Source: Climacium dendroides
Taxonomy: Eukaryota; Streptophyta; Bryopsida; Hypnales; Climaciaceae
Length of the DNA: 64,000 nt
Direction: 5' to 3'
NCBI GenBank assembly: GCA_950106755.1
Contig: OX467086.1
Coordinates: 30,708,001-30,772,000 of the forward strand
Made by a program: the position numbers and the translations under genes. Positions 47,486-58,944 of the stretch are shown one piece after another; positions within the stretch are counted from its first letter, which is position 1, and every line of letters starts with the position of its first letter. The notes below the pieces were generated by a model, which did not search any database, was not told the origin of the DNA, and worked only from the letters and a program-made list of their open reading frames with translations.

Positions 47486-48461
47486 CTACGTATTGCGCAA
47501 ACGAATAAGCTTACGTACAGTTACGGGGTGCACGGCAGCCGATTTCCGAGATCGACTATCTGCAGATGATGCTCTGAAAAACAAAAACCCAATCAAACCT
47601 AATATCAGGAGGTCTCCAATCAATAGTCGAATACTCTCGACACCCACCACCAGAATTACCAAAACGTGCAGAATTCGCAAAATCTGCACGATTCGCAAAA
47701 CGTGCCCAATTCCCAAAACGTGCCCAATTCCCAAAATGTGTGCATTTCGCAAAATACACACAATTCCCAAAATGTGCGCAATGAGCAGAAACTTTTAATA
47801 GTAAAAACATTGTGGACTATCTGCAGATGATGTTCTGCAAAACAAACAAACAAACAACACCAGCAAGCCTCGAATACACAAATACTCTCATCACCCACCA
47901 CCAGAATTACCCAAAGGTACACAATTTAGCAAAATGCAGGGTGCTTCCCCCCATTAACAGTACCAATTTCCTGGGATTGGATCACCTCAAGCTTCGCCGC
48001 AATGACAAGGGCCTTCTCTTGGCATTTCCCGGCGAGTTCACCCTCGACCCCCCTCCCCCAATCAACAGCACCCCCAAATCATCCGCCGCGCGTTCATCCG
48101 CCAAGCTCGCGAACGTCGGCCCTCTTTCGCTGGTCGCAGGTGCAGGTCGCGGCACCTCCTTTGTCGTCTCACCCCCCGTGGGATGAATCACAATCGTCAT
48201 CGGCCCTCCTCGCAGCACGCGCACGCCCTGCGGCTTCTCCGAGTCCCCTCCGCCCAGGGGAGGAGAGCCCAGGGAAGTTGCTGGTCGCATGGAGATTTGG
48301 AAAACTTTTTTCCCGAGGGACTTTTTTATGTACAAGTGGTTGCAGGAGGAGGGGAAGCCGGGACCGAGCTCATTCGGGAGGGAGGAGAGAGTGGTAGCGC
48401 ACATGCAAGAAGGGTGGCCAGGGAGCATTTCCCAACGGAAACGGGAGGAGGACTTCTCCAT
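47486..48461 (-). CDS. Unrecognised basic protein, two exons (tentative)
   Basis: Exon 1 spans 48461 (or a later ATG at 48290) to 47986 and ends at the donor CTTGAG|GTGATCC; exon 2 is 47573-47486. The joined frame reads RRSLRASSADSRSRKSAAV and ends LIRLRNT. Exon 1 lies in the most GC-rich patch of the window and contains MTIVIHPTGGETTKE. The product is 130-187 residues depending on the start, with an Arg/Ser-rich C-terminus. No family was recognised. The intron holds a duplicated acceptor: at 47835 a near copy of the exon 2 start (AACATCATCTGCAGATAGTC) would give a different, shorter tail. Confidence 0.4.
47660..47790. repeat. 18-bp minisatellite
   Basis: About six degenerate units such as GTGCCCAATTCCCAAAAC, alternating AATTCGCAAAA and AATTCCCAAAA variants. 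It lies in the intron of the gene at 47486-48461 and creates a spurious Lys/Ile/Cys-repeat frame on the plus strand. Confidence 0.85.
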
Positions 48462-48853
48462 AGCTCGAGAAGTCGAGTTTTTTTGCGGCTAGGGAAAGAG
48501 AGGAAGAGTCGTCGGGACACATGGTTCGGGACACATGATTCTCTTGCTGTTGCTTCGTCCTCTTGGAATTGTCTGTTAGGGTTTAGGATTGGAAGGTAGG
48601 AAGATCGAGTTACGAAGAAAAGACTTCAAGAGTCCTCGGGACACTGCTTTCCCTCCATGCTGTTTTTGCTGGTGCTTCGTCCTCTCACTAGTCGTCTTCT
48701 TGTGGTCCCTGCGCATTCCCCTGGTTTCCCAGTTCTCCGATTCCTGCTGTTTGCCATCCCCTTTGCTACTCTCGTAGATTTTGATTTTCACATTTCGCCC
48801 TCTGCAGCAAGTGATTTCTCCGATTGCTAATTTCCCCTTTGCTACTTTTGCAG

Positions 48854-49041
48854 GTTTTGGCTTTTACAAAACGCCTATTCCAGCAAGTGATGTGCCCGAT
48901 TCCTTCCTTGCAAACACTGCATCATTCATTTCCGACGGCGATGCTCAGACATTGGCACATCCTGAACGACCACTGCGTTTGAATCCCGTAGAAAATCAGG
49001 AAAGTTGCATTAAATTGGAAAGTTTAGTGCCATTGAAGTAA
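48854..49041 (+). CDS. Possible terminal exon of an unrecognised gene
   Basis: After a good acceptor (CTACTTTTGCAG at 48853) an open frame GFGFYKTPIPASDVPDSF continues to a TAA at 49039-49041 (ending LESLVPLK). The sequence looks coding (mixed composition, no homopolymers), but I cannot place upstream exons. A promoter near 48,400-48,600, divergent from the minus-strand gene, is possible. Confidence 0.3.
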
Positions 49042-49049
49042 TCTTACAT

Positions 49050-52000
49050 TCAAACCATTTTCAATTATAAAAGGATCAGACAGGTTGCTTGTGCATTTCA
49101 TCTGTGGTAATCGGAAAATTGCCGATTCAGTTGAAATTGCTGGCGGATTTCACGGGTTCGGAAAGGATTGCGAGCGCCTTGAAAACAGGTTGAAGTAAGG
49201 TTGTGCGCAATTATAATCTGAGATTCGAAACCTACAAAATTATAATCTGAATGTACAAAAGCTAAGTGCGGCGGCAAGAGGGACTTTGAAAGAGGTTCCA
49301 GTGTTTGGGAGATGAGAGAGCTCGACAATGGGATGTCAGGGGACATTGATAGTCATGACGATGGTGATGGAAAGAAAACCAAGAAAAGAGGAAGAAAAAT
49401 GAAAGAAAAGAGAAAGAAAAGAGAAGGAAAAAGAGTTAAGGCTATTTTCTTTAAAGTGGTTACAAGAAACAAAGTGACTAAACAAAGAGGCTGACATTGG
49501 GTTGTTCTCATCCTTTCAAGTTCTAAGAGGAAACTTCCACGTTGCATTGGAATCGGTAATGACTTTCACAATTTTTTAGAGTTGGTATAGTCTTCATGAA
49601 GTTTTATGATGCTTTCACTTCCATACAAGTAGGGAGAAAGGCTACATTTTAGGAGTAGCTTCACCTTCCTCTTGCACTACATGGAACCAAAAAGTTGAAG
49701 CTCCATATTAAAATTAGTTATTGAAGTTTTGAAACTTGCCTCCTTCATTTTTCACAAGCCTCTTCCAAATTCTTTTGCCACACAACAATTATGATTCTCT
49801 TCTTGCAACCAATGCACACTTTCATATAGAATTTTAGATTTTTTCCCATATATATGAGGGTTGGCCAATTTTAAGTGCATGAAAGTCTACCCTAGAGAAT
49901 CTTCTAAAATCAAATTAATAAATATCTAAGCATAGTTCCTATTATTAAAATGTCTTGAATTTTGTTGGAACTTATTTGCAATTATATGAGGATAAATTCT
50001 ATATTTTTCGAGCTTGATTTTTTAAAATTAATACACTGGTAGAAAAGAAATATTCAAATGAAGTTGTTTGAAGCAATGTACAATCATATCCAAATTGATA
50101 TAAAACATGTTCAAAACAACTTTGTTATTATTTTAGTGGATGGTCACTCAATCTATCAAAAAGTCAATTAATAAAATCAAAGCCAAGCACTTTAGTACAA
50201 TTTTTTTAATTATCTTTTCAAATTCTATGAATTAAAATACCAATGCCAAGTCAAGCTATTAACAAAACTACAAAAGATGTTAAATAATCTGCACCCTTAT
50301 CAATAGGTATATATTATGCGTATTTGTAGATATATTTGTAACTATGTCTAATTATAGTTGTATTGATATATGTTTATAATTGGATTTTTAATTTTTGATA
50401 TTTTGTACCCCAAAGTAACTTATTTTCTGAGATAGGATGATTGATATTTTGAGTAAATAATTCATTCATTTTTGGATTAAGTTATTTGAAACAAGACAAT
50501 ATGTTGATTTGGACATTGTTTGAATAAATTTTCACTTTCTAAGTGTTGATTATTGGTATATGTGAAATCAAAATTGGGTCTCTTATATCTAAAAGGCTTG
50601 TATTTTACACAAGAATCTAATTGAAACTATTTTGATACCATGATTGAAGTTAATAGGGCTTACTTTAGTGTATCCAAAAGACACATCCAATTCCTTCATG
50701 TTTCCATTTTATTTATATCGTGTTAGCTCTTTAACATTGGTATGATATGGATTTCCAAAATCCTTTTTGCAATAATTTATAATTCAAAGAAAACATGTGT
50801 GTCTCAACTCAATTTTTTTTCTGTACTTAAAAATAATCATTAAAAAATGGTTTCAACAAATAAATTACACAAATGCCCACAAAAGAAATACCACAGTCAA
50901 AATTATACATTAAACTAAAAAGGAAGAAATTTTGTTGAAATTACAAATATTCAATTTACAATTAATTTAAACATAGATTTTAAATTTCATTTTAAATTAT
51001 TGGTTGGTATAATAGTAGATTCAACAATATGGATACAATTGATGAATCAATTCTTTTGTAAGTTTTGTTGAAAAATCATGGATAAATTACACCTCAAAAG
51101 TGTGTTTTAAAATCTCATTTTGACATTGTCTTTTGGAAATTTAACCCCTAAAGCTTTGCAGTGAGTTGAGATCTATAATTGCTTCAAAATACTCATACTC
51201 CAAACAAGGTTATGATACTCATCTATATTTATTGTCTAAAAATTCAACTACATACTCTTTTAATTAACTTTTTCAAGCAAATCTTTCACCTATTTTGGAT
51301 TGATTGTCCACCCCCAATCAGAAGATTAATGTGCCTAAATTTCAAAAGTATTTTTTTGAAGCCCTTCTTAAAAATGAGATTTTTCTTTCAACATTTTTAG
51401 AAAAAAGAAAATGTGTATTATATAACTTGTGAAATTTAATCAATGTGTTGCAAAGTGGGTTGAGAGTATGTTAAAGAAAACTTAACCAATTTTTTTCATA
51501 TCCATCTTAAAAAAATTTCTAATATAAAAATGGTATTTGATGAAAAAAAAAACTAAATTGCTAATAACTTTTACAAAAATCTCAAAATTGTCAATCCTAG
51601 TAATAAGAATGTTTTAATAAAAGTATGTATTCCATGTTGATTTTTAAAATTTAAAATTTTTAAAATTGTGTACTATAAACAACTTCATTTGTTTTTTTGC
51701 CTTTGTTGACCACAAAATAAAACTCCACATAACTTTCATCTCATAACTCAAAATTGAATGGTCTAAAGGATTTGTATAGGTATTATTGTATCCATTTGTC
51801 TTTATCAAAGGTAGTAGTTAGATTCAAAAATAAAAAATAATAATCATTGATCTTTAACTGATTTCTTCAACTTCTAAAGGACTAAATGTTCAAATTTCAA
51901 ACAATGCATGAACGCAAACATGTCCCAAGCACACAAAGTTTTAGTTTATTCATCCATCTAAATGTTTAATAATTCTTATGTTAATTTCTTTATCTTGCAC

Positions 52001-53460
52001 AATATAGATCCTTAAAACTTTTCTTAATAAATCATACTTTTATAATTCAAGGAGGGTAAATATGTATAATTTTAAAAACTAACTTTTTTACTTCATAGTA
52101 TATTCATTTGATGTCCCAAAAATGCATTCAAAAAATTAAATTTAGAATCTTCCTTCAACTTCCAACAAGATCTAATAAAAACTTAGTCAATTTAATTATA
52201 TGAACTATACTCAATGGCCTACTTGGACATGTTTAATCCTAGAAAGATGGGTTGGTCAATGAGAAATCAACCTTTTTGGTATTGTATGAATCATTTACTT
52301 AAACCCCCAAGAGCACTCATTGGGAGTCAAACTATTGTGCAAGACCTCCTATATTGATTTCCACTACTAGAAAATTTAGGTTTTCTGTTGTTTTGGTCGC
52401 GTTGATCCAGTCAAAATCTGACAAAAAATGAAATTTTCTAGTAATGTTCACACAAAATTCCAAAGATGATCATCTACATTTTTCTCCTACATAGAAGGAT
52501 TCTTTGTCATCCATTTAACACTTAGTGTCCGTAACTTCCTTCTAGGATTGAATGTAGTTATAGGTAAAATTTCTCTTAGTTCATGGTGTTGGGACTATGC
52601 ACTAAAAGAGATTTATGCATGTTAGAGAGGTGTAATAAATGACCAACTAACAAATGTCAACTTCCAACACTACTTTTTCAAAGAATGTCCTTCAAATTGG
52701 TTCCACCTACAAACTCCATTACTACAAGTTATACACACAGAGGATATGGAGTAAGAGAGGTTTTACTTGTATTTTACTACGACTAAAAACAATGACTACT
52801 TAAATTAGTGAAATATAATCCAAAAAATTCAAAGTAATTGTAAGTTTCCATATGTTTCATCTTTCCTTAGGTCCAAGTGGCCAATGTTTCTCCTAGTGTA
52901 CCTTAGAGATTTAAAATCCCAATCCCTTCCATTCTTTGCAGAACAAATCTTATTAGTTGATATTGAAAGCGTCAATTTGGAATTTTTTATGAAATGAATT
53001 AGGTTTTAGCTTTATAGAAACATTAATCATGCATTTAGACTTTAGACTAACCCCATTTGAAGAAAGCAAAGTGTTTATTTCATATTCCTTTCAATTATGT
53101 CACTTACTCTCATCATTTTAAAGCTAATGATACTTTCTTATCTATATAACTTTCTCACTAACTATTTAACTATTTTTATGGTGGTTAATCTTCTCCTTCC
53201 TTTTTGGTTCTTTTGGTTCCTTGTGTATAAATCTATCTAGGATTCTATATATTAGTAGAGGCATTCATTTTATTGGGTAAAATTGAGAGGCATCAATACC
53301 CCATGGTAACCACGGTAATAGACCCCTGAACTTTGCTTCCGAACAGATAATGCAAGTTGACCCAGATGAACGTTCATCACAGAACTACAGTATATTCAAA
53401 AGCTTCAGCCCTACGCCGAATTGCCCATTTGGCGCGAATCCACTCGCAGACAGCCCAAAG
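49050..53460. other. AT-rich spacer
   Basis: A purine-rich run of GAAAGAAAAGAGAAAG type lies at 49372-49435; beyond it the DNA is AT-rich without a supportable gene. The only structured item is the deleted MITE at 52362. Confidence 0.55.
52362..52446. mobile_element. Deleted CACTA-type MITE, TSD TTC
   Basis: The left end, CACTACTAGAAAATTT, and the following TTTTCTGTTGTTTTGGTCGC match the 150-bp element at 5486-5635; most of the second arm is missing, and the end reads ATTTTCTAGTAATG. The flanking trinucleotides are TTC on both sides (52359-52361 and 52447-52449), a 3-bp target duplication. Confidence 0.85.
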
Positions 53461-53467
53461 ACGGCGC

Positions 53468-53473
53468 TATAAA
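53468..53473 (+). promoter_or_regulatory. TATA box upstream of the DUF72 gene
   Basis: TATAAA in the context GGCGCTATAAATTCC, about 315 bases before the chosen ATG. The intervening leader contains a short upstream frame starting at 53549 (MPRSFRTVKF). Confidence 0.55.
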
Positions 53474-53783
53474 TTCCATATTCCTCCCAGAAGGATCCAA
53501 TTCCTTCTTTCTGATTCTCTCACACACACTGACAACAGCCCTGTTGCGATGCCACGCTCTTTTCGCACCGTCAAATTCCACCAAGTGTGTGTTAAAGTCT
53601 TGCGGAATTTGCATAGTTTTTGAATCTAGCACCATCCCATAGAGCTTTCAGCTCCTCTTCGAAGCTCAGTTGCGGATCATTCGATGCCATGCAATGTCGA
53701 AGTTGAGCTATGAAGCTAGTTGTTTAAAATGTTGAGTTGCGAGTGTGAGTTGGTGGTTACCAGGGTTTAGTGCTTCGGAGAGA

Positions 53784-56700
53784 ATGGAAGGAGGGAGTAG
53801 GGATGAGGGGCGCAAGCAGAAAGTGCTCATGGGGACTTGTGGTGGGTGACTAATTCATATTTGGGTTTTTGTTCTTTGTTCTTGTTAGCTCTCTGGTTTA
53901 CATTCAGGGAGGAAATGCAATAGTTGAATTTTCATAATGTGTGCTAATTGTAGACTATACTTTTGACATTTGTGTTTTATGTGTATTCTGCTCAAGTACT
54001 TGTAATATATGAAAAATAGATTCGCGTGCTTGATCAATTTGCGTGAAGTAATTTCAAGTGAAGGTGCATTGGTTGTACTTGCTGTCATACTTTGTAACTC
54101 GTGAAAATAGATCCTCCTGCTTGATCAATTTGCAAGTGATAGTGCTTCGTTTGTGTTTGTATTCTGCTAATGTACTTGTAACAAATGAATAATAGATTCG
54201 CCTGTTTGATCAATTTGCAAGCAGTTTCAAGTGATGGTGCTTTGTTTGTGCAGGCTGGAGTGACCACACGCTCTTGAGGTGCGGGAAGTTTTACCCTGCG
54301 TCTGTGCGTTCTGCTGAAGACCGTCTCCGTCACTACGGCACTCACTTCCCTTGTAAGTTTAGTTGCTTTATGATTTTGGTAGGAATGCTTAGTAAGGGCA
54401 GAATGTGTGATGTGACTCAGAGAAGCTATGAGTCATGTTTCTGACGGAGGCTACGAGATGGAATGGAAGTGGAACCATGAGTTTTTACTTCTGTACGGAT
54501 TTGTTCTGAGTTTTCGAAGTGTTTTTCCGTTATAGCCCTTTAATATTCGTATATCTCGCCGAAAAATTGGCAAAATTTATGTCCTCAATGGTGATCTCCT
54601 TCGACTGTTGTGACCGCGATATTACTGAGAATCAATCTAATGTTAGGACCTTATTGGGGTTATCATTTTTAACTCAAGTGGTAGAAGATTCTGTTGTAGG
54701 TACTAAATCACTCTGTTACTGTAACTGGAAACTCAGAATTGTGTCTCAATGTTCAGTGCCTTCAACTTTTGTCTGGCAGGTGTTGAGGTGGACACTTCAA
54801 CTTATGCTATTCCATCAAAAGTCTCCGTTCGGCGGTGGTTGCAGGCAGTACCAGCTGGCTTTATCTTCCACTTTAAAGCGTTTGGACTCTTTTGTAGGTC
54901 TGCTTTCAGCTCCCATTACACCGCTGGTGTTTCTACTGAACAATTCGAAGTGGACTAACTGTTGTAGGGATAATTACCGTCTTCTAGAGTAGACGGGTCT
55001 TAACACCCGAAAAGGACCAAGGAGCCCATGCATGTTTCATTTAGAAGTTTTGAGTAGGTCGTATGGGGACTTTCTGTCGTCCAAGTTTATTTATTTATTG
55101 AACTTCACGTGCAAAGCTCTTCACTGATTCTGGTGATATAAGTTTCGTCCTCATTTGAGTTTTATTTTTCACAATATGATCAATCAAATTGGTCATTTTA
55201 AAACGTCCTTTGGGGGTTGAGCTTGTAAGGTTCAGTAAGGTGGAATTAGTGGTTCATTTTTGCTCTTTCTTTGCAGCAAATCGTGTCCTATCACAGCAAT
55301 TCCTGGAGATATTCGGTGCAAATTATCTTTGACAGGGGGTGATGATTACGTAAAGCTCTCCAGTCTATCAACAGGCATCCAGTACTTTCCTCACCTTGGC
55401 TGCACCTGTCACTCTTGCTGTGCATGTCGAAGTTTGTGTCAACGTGTTTAGGCAATTTCAATGATAGTTTAGATGCATTTGAATCCAATCAGCAGTTTTA
55501 ATCGCTTCTTGCTACATTAGCTCAACTGTATGATTTTCTCTCATTGGATGCGTTTGAATTTGAATCGTTCGCACATTGTATTGAATATATTGCTTGAACC
55601 TGTGGGAGATTAGGGATGAAGTCTGGGCAGCATTCAACAGTACTCTGGAGCCAGTCTTTGCAGCCGGTTCTCTTGGAGTGGTTCTGTTTCAGGTGATCTA
55701 TCTGTTTCTTCCAGTGTTATTTGGGATATCATTGAAAGTTTAAAGGTGCTTCTGAAACCTGGTGTCGTTTTGTGATCGACTTTACGCGCTGGCCTGCAAA
55801 ATTGATTTCAGCTCAATCCAATAATTGTTCTATCTTTACTTTGTGATCATGAAAGCGACTCTTAAAAGTTGCTCTGCAGTGTATTACCGGCAGATTAATC
55901 TAAACCTGAGATTCTTAATTCTTGACTAAAGTTTTCAACTTGCAGTTTCATTTGACATTCAAGCCAAGCATGGACAATCGAGCGCATGTGTTGTGGTGTC
56001 GCCGCCAGTTGGACCCTCGATATGAAATGGTAACTTGTAGTTTTCCAGACTTAGAACACACTAAATAAGAAATGTAGTGCACCTCTTATTCCATGTTGTT
56101 AGCCTCAAAATTTCAGCGTATCATATCGAACTTCAATTCCTAAGCATAAAAATTACAGTTTTCAAAGTCAAGTGCTTCTAAAGCAATTTGACAAAGATTT
56201 GTACTTTTCTTTCAAGTTCAACTGTATAAGTGAATTATGATTGTCACGATTATCAATTTCTTTTAGACATCAATGGTCATGTTCATAGTATATGTTAGTA
56301 TTTGTAGGCAATTAGACGTTATGCTAAGGCCCTCCAGACAGGGGTTGTCTACTTGCTGTTTTTTAATGATTCTGGCCACTTTTGAAGAGGAGCACCAATG
56401 GCAAGATATGGGAACATCAACATGAAGTTACACTATAGTTAATTGTCTATTATCGGTAGCTAATAACTCTGACGTGATGAGGGGTTGATATTCAGGCTGT
56501 TGAATTCCGAAACAGGGATTGGTTTGTCGGTGAGCACTATCCAGCTACCTGCGACTGGTTGAGAGCTAACAATATGGCCTTAGTTGCAGCTGTAAGCTCA
56601 CTTACTCCTTTGCTTGATTTAGAACTAGTGGAATACTGTCTGCTGGTTATATCGACTGAAACTAAAGGGTTAGTCATAGCTTTATCTGCAGTTGTTGGCA

Positions 56701-58753
56701 TAGGTTTGTGCATGTCTGAGAGCTGTTTCTTGTGAACTTACAGGACGAGCTAGTGCATGAGACATACCAAAAGGACCGGGAACAGATGGGCCTTCCTGAC
56801 GGCCAGGTAGAGCCATTAACCCGTAAAGCACCAAAATCTCCCAAAACGGGCGTTATAATTCTTTTGTGCTCCAGCTCTTTTGAGTGGCTCGTATGGTGAC
56901 TTTCTTTCTGTGAGATTTATTTATTTTGAACCAATGCTCTTTATATATGAATTTTAGCCCTGTCTGCATTATATTTTTCACAATATGGTCCACCAAATAG
57001 GCTATGTAATACCTTGAAATCTTTGTGATTTGGGGGTTAACTACCGATAGATAACAGTCCGCTGTCTAACCATCATTGTAGGCGGAACTGAAGCAAACCT
57101 AAGGTGCTAGTTGGGGGTCTATCATGTTGTGTAAAGGCATACAACATGCATGAACTCATAAGTGCCCAAGCTAAAACAGGAAGTCCAGTTTGGAAGCTAA
57201 TAGTCCATTATTGTAACTTTCAAAACATGTTTCTGTTCAAAAATTATTTTCTTCCTTCTATTGGTTCATTTAGTAACCATCTATGACGCTTCTGAAACTA
57301 CCTATTGCAATTCCTATTGATATGGAAGTCTCCACTTATGACTATTTGGGCAGTTAGGGGTTAAGTGAATCAGTGATTTATCGTTTTAGGGTTGCCTCCT
57401 GTTTCTTTGCCAAGTTGATTCGTGTGCTTCTTAATTGAGCTCTCAAGATAATACTCGTGAGTTCGTTCGCAGAATCGAGAAGTTCTCCCTGTGGCTTGGG
57501 ACGTCACGAAACCCTCTTTTCATTACATTCGTGTTCATCGCCGGGAGGTGAGTGTATGACCACCAGTATATTCATCTTTTACTTCTCTTAGGTTTCCATT
57601 GCAGAAAGGAAGTTGATCATTGACACTGAAGTTGATGATCGTTTTTACGAGAGTCAGCGTATTTGTGTATTATAGGGTTGCAAGCGACTGCTATCAGACT
57701 TAGAGCTTCAAAGATGGGTGGCTCGTCTGCAGTCAAAACTTCCAGATGTTCTGCAGGTATTTTGCTTGTAAGATTTTTTCTCATAGTGAGGTCAATTCGA
57801 ACGGAATCCATCTGAATAGAGAGTGATGGATTCAGGCTTCATTATTTCACTCTCTATTCCAAAATTGTTCGCTGTGCCACTCGTGTACAGTTCACACGAA
57901 GGGCTATTTGTGGATATCTCGTTATATAAGGAATACTGTAAATTCCTATTCGCATGGTAACGACATGTAAGGTAACCACCTATTGCAACACTCACCTAAT
58001 GTGACACTCCCAAGACTTGCACAATGGGTACGATTTGATTTTGAGACCTCAACCTCTGAACTTGTGGGGTTTACCAATAATATTTTGAACCTTTGAAGCT
58101 TTTACATACGGTATCCAAATAATGTATTCCTTGGTGCGTGGAAGCCTATATGATTGCTACTCGAGCGTTTCTAAAATCTGAACATCCTAATAATAGAACT
58201 ATGCTCAGCGCTCAAAATATTGCAATGTGCTATCAATGAGTGTCTGTTTTGGTCTAGATCAATTTCTTATCTGGTGATTGTGCATGCACAGGGGCCCATA
58301 TATTTCATGTGGGGCACGGACTGGGAGGATCAACCAATTATCAATGCACGAAACCTACAAGACCTCCTGCCAACAAGTATGATTTTCAACTGGAAATCAA
58401 CTCAACTGGATACCCCTGCAAGAGGCAACTTACTTTCCTTGTTCAAGACAGCAAAGACTTCTGTAGAGAGTGCAACAAAGCTGCCTGAAGCTCCTGGAGA
58501 TGATGACAGCACTCAAAGAGCTCTTTTGGAAATGAGCAACACCATAAGCTTTGAGTTTCCAAATGCGAAGAATGGGGATACCCATAAGAGGACGCTTGAA
58601 CACTGTACCGACCCTAAGGAGAGATTGGTTGCCTCACCTCCAATACCCAAGAAGGCAAAGCCATCACCGAACAAGAGGAAAGGTAACTCTGGGTCGGGTG
58701 CAGCGTCGTCTACTATCACTTCCTTCTTTAAACCAGCTTCCAGTGGCATGTAA
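53784..58753 (+). CDS. DUF72 (YecE-like) protein with C-terminal PIP-like peptide
   Basis: Exons: 53784-53841, 54254-54352, 54780-54897, 55277-~55349, 55609 (or 55614)-55692, 55946-56029, 56496-56591, 56744-56806, 57473-57547, 57676-57756 and 58292-58753; about 430 residues. Family landmarks of this TIM-barrel-like domain are GTCGWSDH, HFPCVEVDTSTYAIPS, WLQAVPAGFIFHFKAFG, LGVVLFQFHLTFKPS, AVEFRNRDWF, HYIRVHRRE and GPIYFMWGTDWED. The family's biochemical role is unknown; bacterial YecE proteins are close relatives. Beyond the barrel is a ~110-residue tail with a basic stretch (KKAKPSPNKRKG) and STITSFFKP, close to a PCNA-interacting peptide. Only the exon 4/5 boundary is unsure. A truncated duplicate lies at 10591-13482. 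DUF72 call firm, PIP inference. Confidence 0.92.
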
Positions 58754-58816
58754 AGTACGGAGCGTAGAGTACATAGATATTTGTTTTGTTCCCTTCCCTT
58801 AGCTATATCCTGAACT

Positions 58817-58940
58817 CATAACATTCTAGACCCTCGATTGTAGCTGTTAAGTTCATAATCTAGAGTCTAGAATGTTATGTTCATAATAGGGGAACATTCT
58901 AGACCGTAGATTGTGTAGCTGTTGTGTTCATAATGGTTCT
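58817..58940. repeat. Inverted and direct repeats in the DUF72 3' region
   Basis: CATAACATTCTAGA at 58817 is inverted as TCTAGAATGTTATG at 58866. The AACATTCTAGACC unit with AGCTGTTnnGTTCATAAT recurs directly at about 58891. It might form a hairpin in the 3' UTR. Confidence 0.7.
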
Positions 58941-58944
58941 GGAA

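Noticed and set aside
47250..47798. A 182-residue plus-strand frame with Cys/Pro/Lys repeats
   Set aside because: The repeats come from an 18-bp intronic minisatellite; the frame runs against better-supported minus-strand exons.
48002..48599. Overlapping long frames on both strands in the GC-rich patch
   Set aside because: Low stop frequency there follows from high GC. Only the minus frame joins to a second exon, so the plus frames were left out.
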